A DNA stretch of 8,444 nucleotides. Source: Peptococcaceae bacterium (GTDB lineage Bacteria; Bacillota; Peptococcia; Peptococcales; Peptococcaceae). The stretch is from NCBI GenBank assembly GCA_017532485.1, contig JAFXJE010000012.1, positions 1 to 8,444 on the forward strand, written 5' to 3'. The first letter of the stretch is position 1; each line of letters starts with the position of its first letter. Both the position numbers and the translations under genes were made by a program. Shown in pieces: positions 1 to 6,357 of this stretch. Below the pieces are notes generated by a model that saw only the letters and a list, made by a program, of their open reading frames with translations, did no database searches and had not been told where the DNA came from.

Positions 1-932
1 TCTATTCCATATTTTTTTAAAATTTTCTCTATTTCACTGCAATTCATTAAACCATCTGAACTGTAGCTCATTACAATATTACTGAATTTTGCCTTACTTA
101 TCAAATCTTCAAACGCCTCGCAAACCTCATTTCTCACACAAAATGGGGACTTCAAGTCATAATAAGGTCTCATTCCTGTAACACCATAAATTTTAGGATA
201 ATCATATTTTGAAATCATTTCAAGCAAATGATAATTAGGTGCATATTGTCTTGAGTTATATGGAGGATCTAGATACAATATGTCTCCATCTATTTCTTCG
301 ATTAATTTATTTGCATCAACATTATAACTTTTATTATTTCTTTTATTATCAATAACATCGAGCCTTGCCATTTCTAAATCTTTAAAAGTTCGTTTGTCCC
401 AATGCTTTAAATATGCCCCATATGTCCCTGTGATATTAGAAATATACGGAACTCCTTCAATAAGTCCTGCTAACAGATAATAATATTCTAACTCCGTAAT
501 CAAATTTTCCTTTTTCCACAATTCTATTGTGTTGCGTATAAAATCAATTCTTAATGCATTCTTATTAGACACATACATTCGTTCACAATCATCATGTGGA
601 GTATAGTTTTTAGTTATAAAATATCTATCATCATTGTAATCCAATATTTCTATTTGTGTTTCTTCTAAAAATTTAAATGGATCTTCTATGCCCATCGCTT
701 TCAATTTTGAAAACACTGGTTTCGAGTTGTTTTCAACTGTTGCTTTTTGTATAACATATGAAAAATGCAGTGCATCATTTGAGTGCACTTCATATCTAGG
801 TTTAAAATAACGAGCAACTGAACCAGTTCCTGAAAAAATATCACAAAATATCTTCTCATTTCCTGTTGTATTTTCAGATATAACTCTATCGATATTTTTT
901 AATAAATTAGTCTTATTACCAATAAATCGCAC
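1..932 (-). CDS. D12-class DNA adenine-N6 methyltransferase, 3' end cut by left edge
   Basis: It would transfer a methyl group from S-adenosylmethionine to N6 of adenine in a specific DNA site. 310 residues are visible and no stop is reached. The start MRFIGNKTNLL is the usual N-terminus of Dam/FokI-methylase-like enzymes. Motif I DIFSGTGSVARYF (31-43) binds the cofactor, a target-recognition region with GTYGAYLKHWDKR (169-181) follows, and the catalytic motif is LDPPYNSRQY (221-230). The motif order is the alpha class. GTG at 932 is chosen because GAGGTG (940-945) lies 7 bases upstream and the conserved motif starts there. An in-frame ATG at 959 sits almost at the predicted transcript start and lacks a spaced Shine-Dalgarno. 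The gene is clearly more AT-rich than the operon to its right, suggesting transfer. The target sequence cannot be predicted. A partner restriction enzyme could lie off the left edge, but it may equally be a solitary methylase. Confidence 0.93.
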   Translation of the reverse strand, partial: MRFIGNKTNLLKNIDRVISENTTGNEKIFCDIFSGTGSVARYFKPRYEVHSNDALHFSYVIQKATVENNSKPVFSKLKAMGIEDPFKFLEETQIEILDYNDDRYFITKNYTPHDDCERMYVSNKNALRIDFIRNTIELWKKENLITELEYYYLLAGLIEGVPYISNITGTYGAYLKHWDKRTFKDLEMARLDVIDNKRNNKSYNVDANKLIEEIDGDILYLDPPYNSRQYAPNYHLLEMISKYDYPKIYGVTGMRPYYDLKSPFCVRNEVCEAFEDLISKAKFSNIVMSYSSDGLMNCSEIEKILKKYGI

Positions 933-939
933 AAGTCTG

Positions 940-945
940 CACCTC
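940..945 (-). promoter_or_regulatory. Ribosome binding site that decides the methylase start
   Basis: On the minus strand this reads GAGGTG and lies 7 bases before the GTG at 932. It supports GTG as the start over the in-frame ATG at 959, which has only AAGG directly abutting it. Confidence 0.7.
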
Positions 946-960
946 ACATCCCAAAACATC

Positions 961-988
961 CTTATTAATCGTTATATCACTTATTAAT
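961..988 (-). repeat. 9-bp direct repeat flanking the methylase -10 box, possible operator
   Basis: On the minus strand ATTAATAAG occurs twice without mismatch, at 988-980 and 969-961. The copies start 19 bases apart, roughly two helical turns. The first lies in the -35/-10 spacer and the second just downstream of the -10, near the expected transcription start, so a bound protein would block RNA polymerase. Restriction-modification genes are often controlled by small C proteins or by the methylase itself. No such regulator is visible here, and chance is possible in such AT-rich DNA. Confidence 0.4.
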
Positions 989-999
989 TTAAAAGTCAA
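971..999 (-). promoter_or_regulatory. Sigma-A-type promoter of the methyltransferase gene
   Basis: On the minus strand a -35 box TTGACT (999-994) is separated by 17 bases from a -10 box TATAAC (976-971). A TG one base upstream of the -10 gives an extended -10 element. Transcription would begin near 964, leaving a leader of about 30 bases before the GTG start. The methylase can therefore be transcribed independently of the operon to its right. This is a motif match only. Confidence 0.75.
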
Positions 1000-1037
1000 T
1001 TATGTTATAAATTTGTTTCTTTAATATTTTTACACAT

Positions 1038-1163
1038 AAAAAGAGGCTGGGACAAAAGTTAATCCAGCTACGGAAAAAGCACTGCATATAGTGATAATGG
1101 AATATCCGTTCACTATATACAGTGCTTTATTATTGTTTAAAAAGTGTTTTGTCCCAGCCTCTT
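1038..1163 (-). terminator. Nested rho-independent terminator at operon end
   Basis: Read on the minus strand, the inner stem (1128-1111 with 1093-1076) ends in a T run at 1078-1074. The GC-rich outer stem (1163-1147 with 1057-1041) ends in TTTTT at 1042-1038. Either could stop transcripts leaving the kinase gene, and the pair could act in series. On the plus strand neither stem is followed by a good T run, so termination appears directional. The same sequence is described as an inverted-repeat element; the two roles are compatible. Confidence 0.7.
1041..1163. repeat. Nested inverted-repeat element, possible miniature mobile element
   Basis: Outer arms at 1041-1057 (AAGAGGCTGGGACAAAA) and 1147-1163 are a perfect 17-bp inverted repeat. 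Inside, 1076-1093 pairs with 1111-1128 at 17 of 18 positions around a 17-base loop (1094-1110), giving a cruciform-like structure. It has no coding capacity. The GAGGCTGGGACAAAA end resembles short repeats seen in many Firmicutes intergenic regions, sometimes near insertion sequences; that link is from memory and unverified. No clear target-site duplication flanks it. It lies exactly between the operon and the AT-rich methylase, and its right end overlaps the kinase stop codon. Confidence 0.75.
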
Positions 1164-1851
1164 AACTAAACTTCAAGGTAAAGGTTGTACCCTGACCTTC
1201 TTCGCTTTCTACCTCAATCGTGCCTTGATGTAATTCCATCAAAGATTTGCAAATCCAGAGACCTAAGCCGACGCTTTTTTCTTCACCAGGACGGTCAATG
1301 CCTCGTGCAAAGGGTTGAAATATTTTTTCACGATAATCTTTGGCTATACCTATACCGTTATCGCGTATTTGCACTATTTTTTCATTACCTTCATTACGAG
1401 CAACTAAACAAATCTTGCCACCTGCATCAGTGAATTTAAGCGCATTACTGACTAAATTTAAAATAATTTCGCGAATACGCCCATAATCTCCTTGAATTAA
1501 CAGTGGTTCTTGTGGCACATCTATTTCCAGATTTATTTTTTTCTCTTGCACACGCAATTCTACTAAGCTTGCTGTTTCATGCAAAACATGACTTAGATTA
1601 ACTGTTTCTTGCTGCAAAATCATCTGCCCTGAATCCAGCTTTGCCCAATCTAATATTTGATTAACAATAGCTAAAAGCTGGTCAGAATTTTTCAACATTT
1701 TGCCTAAATAAAGCTTTTGCTTTTCATTGAGTGGACCAAAGGTTTCCTCCAAAAGCAAATCGCCAAAACCTTTTATTCCATTTAAAGGTGTTCTGATTTC
1801 ATGGCCGATTTGGGCTAAAAAATAACTTAATTCCGGCTTATTCGTCTCCAT
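1162..1851 (-). CDS. Soluble sensor-less histidine kinase
   Basis: This is a 229-residue protein consisting only of the two kinase core domains. The HisKA dimerisation/phosphoacceptor helices come first (H-box IGHEIRTPLNGI, phospho-accepting His17). The HATPase domain follows, with N-box NLVSNALKF (132-140), G1 DNGIGI (164-169), F-box FQPF (178-181) and G2 GLGLWI (195-200). All catalytic motifs are intact. There is no membrane segment, PAS, GAF or HAMP domain, and no response regulator nearby, so input and output are unknown. It overlaps the upstream ferritin-like gene by 14 bases, suggesting translational coupling and perhaps that this protein supplies or modulates the signal. ATG at 1851 is preferred because AGGTG (1858-1862) is 6 bases upstream; an in-frame GTG at 1860 lies inside that Shine-Dalgarno. 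The stop codon overlaps the outer arm of the nested repeat. It could be a trimmed descendant of a larger kinase. Confidence 0.9.
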   Translation of the reverse strand: METNKPELSYFLAQIGHEIRTPLNGIKGFGDLLLEETFGPLNEKQKLYLGKMLKNSDQLLAIVNQILDWAKLDSGQMILQQETVNLSHVLHETASLVELRVQEKKINLEIDVPQEPLLIQGDYGRIREIILNLVSNALKFTDAGGKICLVARNEGNEKIVQIRDNGIGIAKDYREKIFQPFARGIDRPGEEKSVGLGLWICKSLMELHQGTIEVESEEGQGTTFTLKFS

Positions 1852-2263
1852 GTAATTCACCTGATTTCAAGCGCTGATAAAGAGCACCTATTTTCTGGAG
1901 ATGTTCTTCTTCCTCTTCCTTAATTAAACGACAAATTTCCTTTGTCTCCGTGCGCATTTCTAATTCCTGCAAAACTTTATAATAAAAGATAGCCGCTTCT
2001 TCCTTGGCCAAATATTCCACCAAGCTTAAGAACAAGTCTTCTTGTTCTGCTAATGCTATATTTACTTTATCAGGTTCTTCTGCTTGTTCTTCAAACATAG
2101 ACAAAATTTTTTGAGCATGACGCAATTCTTCCATAGCATAGCCAAGAAAAGCTTTTTTCACAGCAATATCACCATATTGTCCTGCTAATTGTGTATATTG
2201 GACTGCCGAATTCATCTCATCTTCTAAGCCCTGTTGCAAAGTTTTTTTCCATTCTTGCTCCAT
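1838..2263 (-). CDS. Rubrerythrin-like ferritin-domain protein
   Basis: The 141-residue protein is predicted as a single four-helix ferritin-like domain binding a di-iron centre. Likely ligands are Glu16, the ExxH at 46-49 (EELRHA), Glu89 in KEEAAIFYY, and a second ExxH at 118-121 (EEEHLQKI). These form the repeated E...ExxH pattern of the rubrerythrin family. The C-terminal rubredoxin domain of classical rubrerythrin is absent, so electrons must come from elsewhere if it is a peroxidase. It lacks a signal peptide and should be cytoplasmic. Relatives act in peroxide or oxygen protection of anaerobes or in iron handling, but the exact role of such short forms is uncertain. It starts 14 bases after the exporter small-subunit gene, with AAAGGG upstream of ATG 2263, and overlaps the histidine kinase gene. 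Confidence 0.85.
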   Translation of the reverse strand: MEQEWKKTLQQGLEDEMNSAVQYTQLAGQYGDIAVKKAFLGYAMEELRHAQKILSMFEEQAEEPDKVNIALAEQEDLFLSLVEYLAKEEAAIFYYKVLQELEMRTETKEICRLIKEEEEEHLQKIGALYQRLKSGELHGDE

Positions 2264-2277
2264 AATGCCAGCCCTTT

Positions 2278-2745
2278 CTATTTGTGTTCAGTCCAAGGAT
2301 GAAAATATGTTGGACGCTGCATAGTTTTCCACAAACGCACCACTGAGGCAACCATTACAATGCCTAAAGCTATTGCACCGGCAATAGATAAGGTACGCAG
2401 TCCTGTGGTAGAAAACATAGCTATATCGCCACGAATAAAATATTCCATTGTATAATACATCCCACCACCTGGAACCGTTGGGATAATAGATACAGTTAAA
2501 AACGAACTTACAGGGCATTTGCATACCCGTGCCAGTACTTCGGCAAATAATGCAATAGCTACGCCGGAAATAAAGTAACATATTATATCATTAGCAATAA
2601 AATAGTGGCTGAATAAATAAGCAGCCCAGCCAAAAGCACCATCAACAGCCGCGATAATCAAATGGTCTTTTTGAAGATTAAACACCATCCCTACTGCAAG
2701 GCAGGCAAAAAAACTATAGACACAAGGTAAAATATATTCCATCAC
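2278..2745 (-). CDS. Threonine/serine exporter small subunit (ThrE_2/DUF3815)
   Basis: This is a 155-residue integral membrane protein with about four to five hydrophobic helices (roughly 4-24, 29-49, 53-73, 80-100 and 118-138). The motif PTVPGGGMYYTM (89-100) is the family signature. In actinobacterial ThrE this domain is fused to the large domain; here the two are separate genes, as is usual in Firmicutes. With the large subunit it should form an inner-membrane exporter of threonine and serine, or possibly of other small metabolites. The GTG start at 2745 shares one base with the stop of the large-subunit gene, and AGGAGG lies 9 bases upstream of it. An ATG is the next codon. The overlap implies coupled, balanced synthesis. 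Confidence 0.9.
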   Translation of the reverse strand: MMEYILPCVYSFFACLAVGMVFNLQKDHLIIAAVDGAFGWAAYLFSHYFIANDIICYFISGVAIALFAEVLARVCKCPVSSFLTVSIIPTVPGGGMYYTMEYFIRGDIAMFSTTGLRTLSIAGAIALGIVMVASVVRLWKTMQRPTYFHPWTEHK

Positions 2746-3518
2746 TAGACGATCCCTCCTGCCATTATCAAAACTGCCCCAGTACCTAAAGCAAGTGCCA
2801 AAGCAATCATCAAGGCTTCTATAGCTCTAACTGTACCAGCCAATAAATCTCCGGCTATGAAATCACGAATAGCATTAGTAATGGCTACCCCCGGTACTAA
2901 GTTCATTAACGTAGCAATAATAATTTTATCTACATTATCGCCCAGCTGCAAATGCACCGTCATAATCGCAATAAATGCCACCATAGCACTGTTGGTCAAA
3001 TTGATAAAGAAAACGTTAGTCTGAAACTTTTCCATATATTGAACCACTATCCGCAGAATTGCACCACTGATTCCTGCAATTACTGCATCTCGGAGCGTGC
3101 CGCCGAAAAACAAGGCAAAGGAAGCTGCTACCACCGCATAAGCACCAACTATCTGCCAATAAGAATAACGCTTGCTTTGTCTAATTTGTTTTAATTTTTG
3201 GTGGATTTCATCCATACTCGGTTTAGTTTGGCAAATTTCCCGACAAAGATTATTTAACTGATTTACTATAGTATAATTTGTTCCACGAACTAAAATGCGA
3301 CGCAATCTAGTATAACATTCATCTTCATGGGTAGTAATTGTCACAGCAATATAAGAAGGTATAGCAAAAACATCCACATGCTTAACACCATAAGCATAAA
3401 GAATGTGTTGGATAGATTCCTCGACACGATAAATTTCCGCACCATTTTCCAACAAAAAATGCCCGACATCCGTAGCTGTATTTAATAATTTTTGATAATC
3501 ACAGTTGACTTCAGCCAA
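2745..3518 (-). CDS. Threonine/serine exporter large subunit (ThrE/DUF1212)
   Basis: The protein has about 257 residues. A soluble N-terminal half of about 120 residues carries GAEIYRVEE (26-34), the conserved motif of the DUF1212/ThrE family. About five membrane helices follow (roughly 121-140, 143-162, 168-190, 198-216 and 233-255), including NLVPGVAITNAIRDFIAGD (206-224), a signature of the transport domain. It should pair with the overlapping small-subunit gene to export threonine or serine. TTG at 3518 is chosen because AGGTGA lies 5 bases upstream. The longer reading from GTG at 3527 (260 residues) has that codon inside the Shine-Dalgarno and a weak upstream site, but it cannot be excluded. 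The gene follows ridA by 34 bases with no hairpin between them. Confidence 0.92.
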   Translation of the reverse strand: MAEVNCDYQKLLNTATDVGHFLLENGAEIYRVEESIQHILYAYGVKHVDVFAIPSYIAVTITTHEDECYTRLRRILVRGTNYTIVNQLNNLCREICQTKPSMDEIHQKLKQIRQSKRYSYWQIVGAYAVVAASFALFFGGTLRDAVIAGISGAILRIVVQYMEKFQTNVFFINLTNSAMVAFIAIMTVHLQLGDNVDKIIIATLMNLVPGVAITNAIRDFIAGDLLAGTVRAIEALMIALALALGTGAVLIMAGGIV

Positions 3519-3552
3519 TATCCTCACCTGCTTTTACGCTTCTTATACCAAT

Positions 3553-3930
3553 TTATTTTACTGCGATAGCCTCGATTTCTACTTGTACATCTTTTGGCAG
3601 ACGAGCTACTTCTACGCAAGCTCTTGCTGGACAATTTTCTTGGAAATATTGAGCATAAACACCGTTAATTTTGCCAAAGTCGTCCATATTTTTGATGAAT
3701 ACACTTGTTTTAACTACATTATCCAAAGTCATTTCAGCAGCAGCTAAAACAGCTTTTAAGTTTTCTAAACATTGTTTTGTTTGTTCTTCCACGTCAGCGG
3801 AAACGATTTCCCCAGTCGCTGGTACTACTGGAATTTGACCGGAAATGAATAACATATTGCCTGCCATAATTGCTTGAGAATAAGGTCCAATAGCTTGTGG
3901 TGCTTCATTAGTGTGAATAACTTGTTTCAT
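3553..3930 (-). CDS. ridA: RidA family reactive enamine/imine deaminase
   Basis: This is a 125-residue cytoplasmic protein of the YjgF/YER057c/UK114 family and of normal length. RidA hydrolyses enamine and imine intermediates, such as 2-aminoacrylate released by serine/threonine dehydratases, to 2-ketoacids and ammonia, protecting pyridoxal-phosphate enzymes. Family marks seen here are IGPYSQAI (14-21), FISGQIP (28-34), Arg103 in CPARACVEV (the substrate carboxylate-binding arginine) and Glu120 in VEIEAIAV. These fit the true RidA subgroup rather than the Rid1-7 branches that lack the arginine. The ATG at 3930 has GAGGAG 9 bases upstream. It lies directly before a threonine/serine exporter, so both may deal with excess serine or threonine; that link is inferred. 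Confidence 0.95.
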   Translation of the reverse strand: MKQVIHTNEAPQAIGPYSQAIMAGNMLFISGQIPVVPATGEIVSADVEEQTKQCLENLKAVLAAAEMTLDNVVKTSVFIKNMDDFGKINGVYAQYFQENCPARACVEVARLPKDVQVEIEAIAVK

Positions 3931-3949
3931 TTTTATAATCTCCTCTCAT

Positions 3950-4663
3950 TTAAATCCATTCATTAATTAATTTTGGTCGAAATTGCAAATAATCTCCACT
4001 GACCAAATGGAAATTTATCCCCCACTTTTCATCCAAGAGGGCAAATTTATGAGCATGGCTGTGCAAATGCCCGTAAATGCAAGTTTGAACACCAAATTCC
4101 TCCATTAATTCAATAAAAGGCGTTTTTTCTGCTTTATAATTAACTGGAGGATAATGCATCATTACTATTCTTTGCTCAATGTTCGCAGGTATTTTTTCCA
4201 AAGATAAGCGCAGACGCCCAATTTCCCTAGCATAAATTTTATCATCATGCGCATCACTAAAACCTTGCTCACCTGGGCAGAGCCAACCTCTAGTTCCACA
4301 AACTGCCAAGCGTTCTTCTAGAACAAAGCAATCATTTTGCAAGACCATCATATCAGGCGGCAAAGCTTTCTTAACCTTGCTAACTGTATCCCACCATAAA
4401 TCATGATTGCCACGCAAAAGCAATTTTTTCCCCGGCAGAGAAGAAATAAAGGCAAAATCAAGCTCGGCTTCACTTAAATCCATTGCCCAGGAAATATCCC
4501 CTGGCAATAAAACATAATCCTCTGCCCCAACAACAGCTTGCCAGTTTTCTCGTAAGCGATTGGCATGTTCTTCCCAACCATCACCGAAGATATTCATCGG
4601 TTTATATTCTTTGCCCTCAGCATTAAAGGACAAATGGGTATCCTCTATAGCAAATATCTTCAT
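3950..4663 (-). CDS. Calcineurin-like metallophosphoesterase
   Basis: The 237-residue cytoplasmic protein belongs to the predicted-phosphohydrolase group of calcineurin-like enzymes. The two-metal motifs are all present: EDTHLS (Asp8, His10), PGDISW (Asp56), RGNHD (Asn86, His87), MMHYPP (His170) and YGHLHSH (His199, His201). It should hydrolyse a phosphoester, but the substrate is unknown. There is no signal peptide. ATG at 4663 is preferred because AAGGAG (4675-4680) lies 11 bases upstream; that Shine-Dalgarno overlaps the stop codon of the ribonuclease gene. An in-frame GTG at 4675 touches the Shine-Dalgarno and is unlikely to be used. The gap to the ribonuclease gene is 15 bases, indicating co-transcription and likely re-initiation. 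RNA or nucleotide turnover is a possible role from context only. Confidence 0.88.
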   Translation of the reverse strand: MKIFAIEDTHLSFNAEGKEYKPMNIFGDGWEEHANRLRENWQAVVGAEDYVLLPGDISWAMDLSEAELDFAFISSLPGKKLLLRGNHDLWWDTVSKVKKALPPDMMVLQNDCFVLEERLAVCGTRGWLCPGEQGFSDAHDDKIYAREIGRLRLSLEKIPANIEQRIVMMHYPPVNYKAEKTPFIELMEEFGVQTCIYGHLHSHAHKFALLDEKWGINFHLVSGDYLQFRPKLINEWI

Positions 4664-4678
4664 ATTCTCAGCCACTCC

Positions 4679-6343
4679 TTACGATAATATCTTGCAGACA
4701 GCATTAGTTGCAAAAACTTGCAGACACTCAACCAGCACTTCCTGTCCAATAGCATTGCCACCACCTAAAATATTTAATACATAGCCGTCTAAACGAGCTA
4801 TGCCATCACGTTTTTTTTCATGGTGCTGACTTGTGATTTTTACGCGTAGGATTTCATGTGGTTCTACAGGAAGCTTGCTGCCTTGCTGTTCTAAAGTATG
4901 AATTGCTTGCAAGTGATATTCTTCATCAGCTAAAGTACCAATACCTTCTACCAACAATTTTTTGCCCATCTTTTCTTCCAACTGCTGCAAATCCTGACCA
5001 TTGCTGCCGATAAGATAAGCTGCTGTCTGAGGATGACAACGCACACTAATAGCTTCAGCCTCTGTGCGTCGGCTCAGTTCAAGCAATTCTTGTTTAAGCT
5101 TAATTCCGATAGTTTCTTCAGATAAAATCCGACCTTTGCCTTGACAATGCGGACATTCTCTTTCTAAAAGTTCACTCAATGGCACTTTTGTGCGCTGTCT
5201 GGTCATTTCCAGCAAGCCTGCACTTGTCCAGCCATTGACCTTACATTTAATTCTATCTTTATTTGCTGCCTCATCCATAATGGTCAAAACTTTTTGGCGG
5301 CTTTCCTCATCATCCATGCTGATAAAATCTACCAAAATAATCCCTGATAAATTACGCAAGCGAATTTGCCGACAAATTTCTGCTGCAGCTTCTAAATTCA
5401 TTTGCAAGATAGTCTGCTGAAAATTACCCTTGCCTATAAATTTACCGGTATTAACATCAATCACATTTAAAGCTTCTGTTTTATCTATTACTAAGTAACC
5501 ACCGTTTTTCAGCCATACTTTGCGTTTAACACAACTAGCTATTTCTTGCTTTACGCCATAATCTACCAACAAATCCTGTTCTGGACGGTACTTTATTTTT
5601 CCTTTGCGATGCAGTTGCGGGAAACAACTGATTAGCTGCTCCGCCTGTTCCTCGCTATTGGTAACAATCTCCTCGACTTGACCCGGTCGCACCAAATTTT
5701 GGGCAAATTGCAGACCTAAAGACTTTTCGGCTGCAGCTAAACCTTTATGCGTAGCTTGGTTAATTTTTTTCTCAATTAAAACCCAGTGCTGTAATAAAGC
5801 TGCTGCCTCTGCTTGTAAAACCTCTAAAGGCAAAGAAGTCGCTGCCGTACGCACAATAAAACCGTGTTGACCCAAACCTGCAGTATGGGCTACAGCTTGC
5901 TGCAATTCCTTGCGTTTTTGTTCATTGGTAATTTTATGTGAGACCATAGTTTCTTTGGCATTGACTAAAAAAATCAAACCATGACCTGTCAATTGCAAAC
6001 GACAGCTTACCTTAGGTCCTTTATTATCGACAGCCTCTTTCTTGACTTGCACGACAATCTGCTGACCTACTTTCAGAATGTCTTGCAAATTAGGATGTGC
6101 ACCATTTAATTCCTTAGGCTGCAATACTTCTTCCAAGGGCAAATAAGCATTTTTTTCCCAACCTAAATCAATGAAAGCTGCCTGCATCCCCGGCAAAATA
6201 TTCTCCACTACACCACGATAAATATCGCCTATTTGAGGTTCTTCATGCTGTCGTTCCACATAATACTCAACTAAACGCTTATCTTGAATTACAGCAACTT
6301 CTTCTTGTTCTGCTGTTACTTGAATAATCATTTGCTGTGCCAT
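4679..6343 (-). CDS. Ribonuclease E/G family endoribonuclease
   Basis: This is a 554-residue RNase G-sized protein that cleaves single-stranded RNA in rRNA maturation or mRNA decay. An S1-like RNA-binding domain occupies about 38-120 (GDIYRGVVENILPGMQAAFIDLG at its start). The catalytic core contains ALNVIDVNTGKF with metal-ligand Asp296 and ILVDFISMDDEE with Asp339. The zinc-link CPHCQGKG (Cys397, Cys400) joins subunits in the family. A small domain with HPQTAAYLIGSNGQDLQQLE follows (437-456). The last 45 or so residues (DGIARLDGYV, GGGNAIGQEVLV) look like a TRAM-type RNA-binding fold rather than the long scaffold tail of enterobacterial RNase E. ATG at 6343 is supported by AGAGGTG (6350-6356) 6 bases upstream; an in-frame GTG at 6352 is inside this site. 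It sits 14 bases after the DUF2344 gene, an arrangement known from other Firmicutes. Confidence 0.95.
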   Translation of the reverse strand: MAQQMIIQVTAEQEEVAVIQDKRLVEYYVERQHEEPQIGDIYRGVVENILPGMQAAFIDLGWEKNAYLPLEEVLQPKELNGAHPNLQDILKVGQQIVVQVKKEAVDNKGPKVSCRLQLTGHGLIFLVNAKETMVSHKITNEQKRKELQQAVAHTAGLGQHGFIVRTAATSLPLEVLQAEAAALLQHWVLIEKKINQATHKGLAAAEKSLGLQFAQNLVRPGQVEEIVTNSEEQAEQLISCFPQLHRKGKIKYRPEQDLLVDYGVKQEIASCVKRKVWLKNGGYLVIDKTEALNVIDVNTGKFIGKGNFQQTILQMNLEAAAEICRQIRLRNLSGIILVDFISMDDEESRQKVLTIMDEAANKDRIKCKVNGWTSAGLLEMTRQRTKVPLSELLERECPHCQGKGRILSEETIGIKLKQELLELSRRTEAEAISVRCHPQTAAYLIGSNGQDLQQLEEKMGKKLLVEGIGTLADEEYHLQAIHTLEQQGSKLPVEPHEILRVKITSQHHEKKRDGIARLDGYVLNILGGGNAIGQEVLVECLQVFATNAVCKILS

Positions 6344-6357
6344 AACTGACACCTCTC

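Noticed and set aside
957..959. ATG as the methylase start
   Set aside because: It would add nine residues before the conserved MRFIGNK start, lies within a few bases of the predicted transcript start, and lacks a spaced Shine-Dalgarno.
1041..1163. CRISPR repeat or attachment site
   Set aside because: There is only one inverted-repeat unit, with no spacer array, integrase gene or tRNA next to it.
1185..1433. Plus-strand open frame of 82 codons
   Set aside because: It lies antisense inside the kinase gene, has no recognisable domain or ribosome binding site, and the kinase motifs on the other strand are unambiguous.
2288..2581. Second minus-strand open frame within the exporter small-subunit gene
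   Set aside because: It is an out-of-frame shadow with odd composition rich in Cys, Tyr and Arg. The overlapping frame carries the ThrE_2 motif.
3528..3552. Terminator or promoter between ridA and the exporter
   Set aside because: The short gap has no stem followed by a T run and no paired -35/-10 boxes, so the operon is taken as continuous.
2952..3747. Plus-strand frames at 2952-3194 and 3505-3747
   Set aside because: Both are antisense to the exporter large subunit and ridA, with no ribosome binding site or family resemblance.
4560..5420. Plus-strand frames at 4560-4784 and 5190-5420
   Set aside because: They are antisense shadows of the phosphoesterase and ribonuclease genes without coding character.
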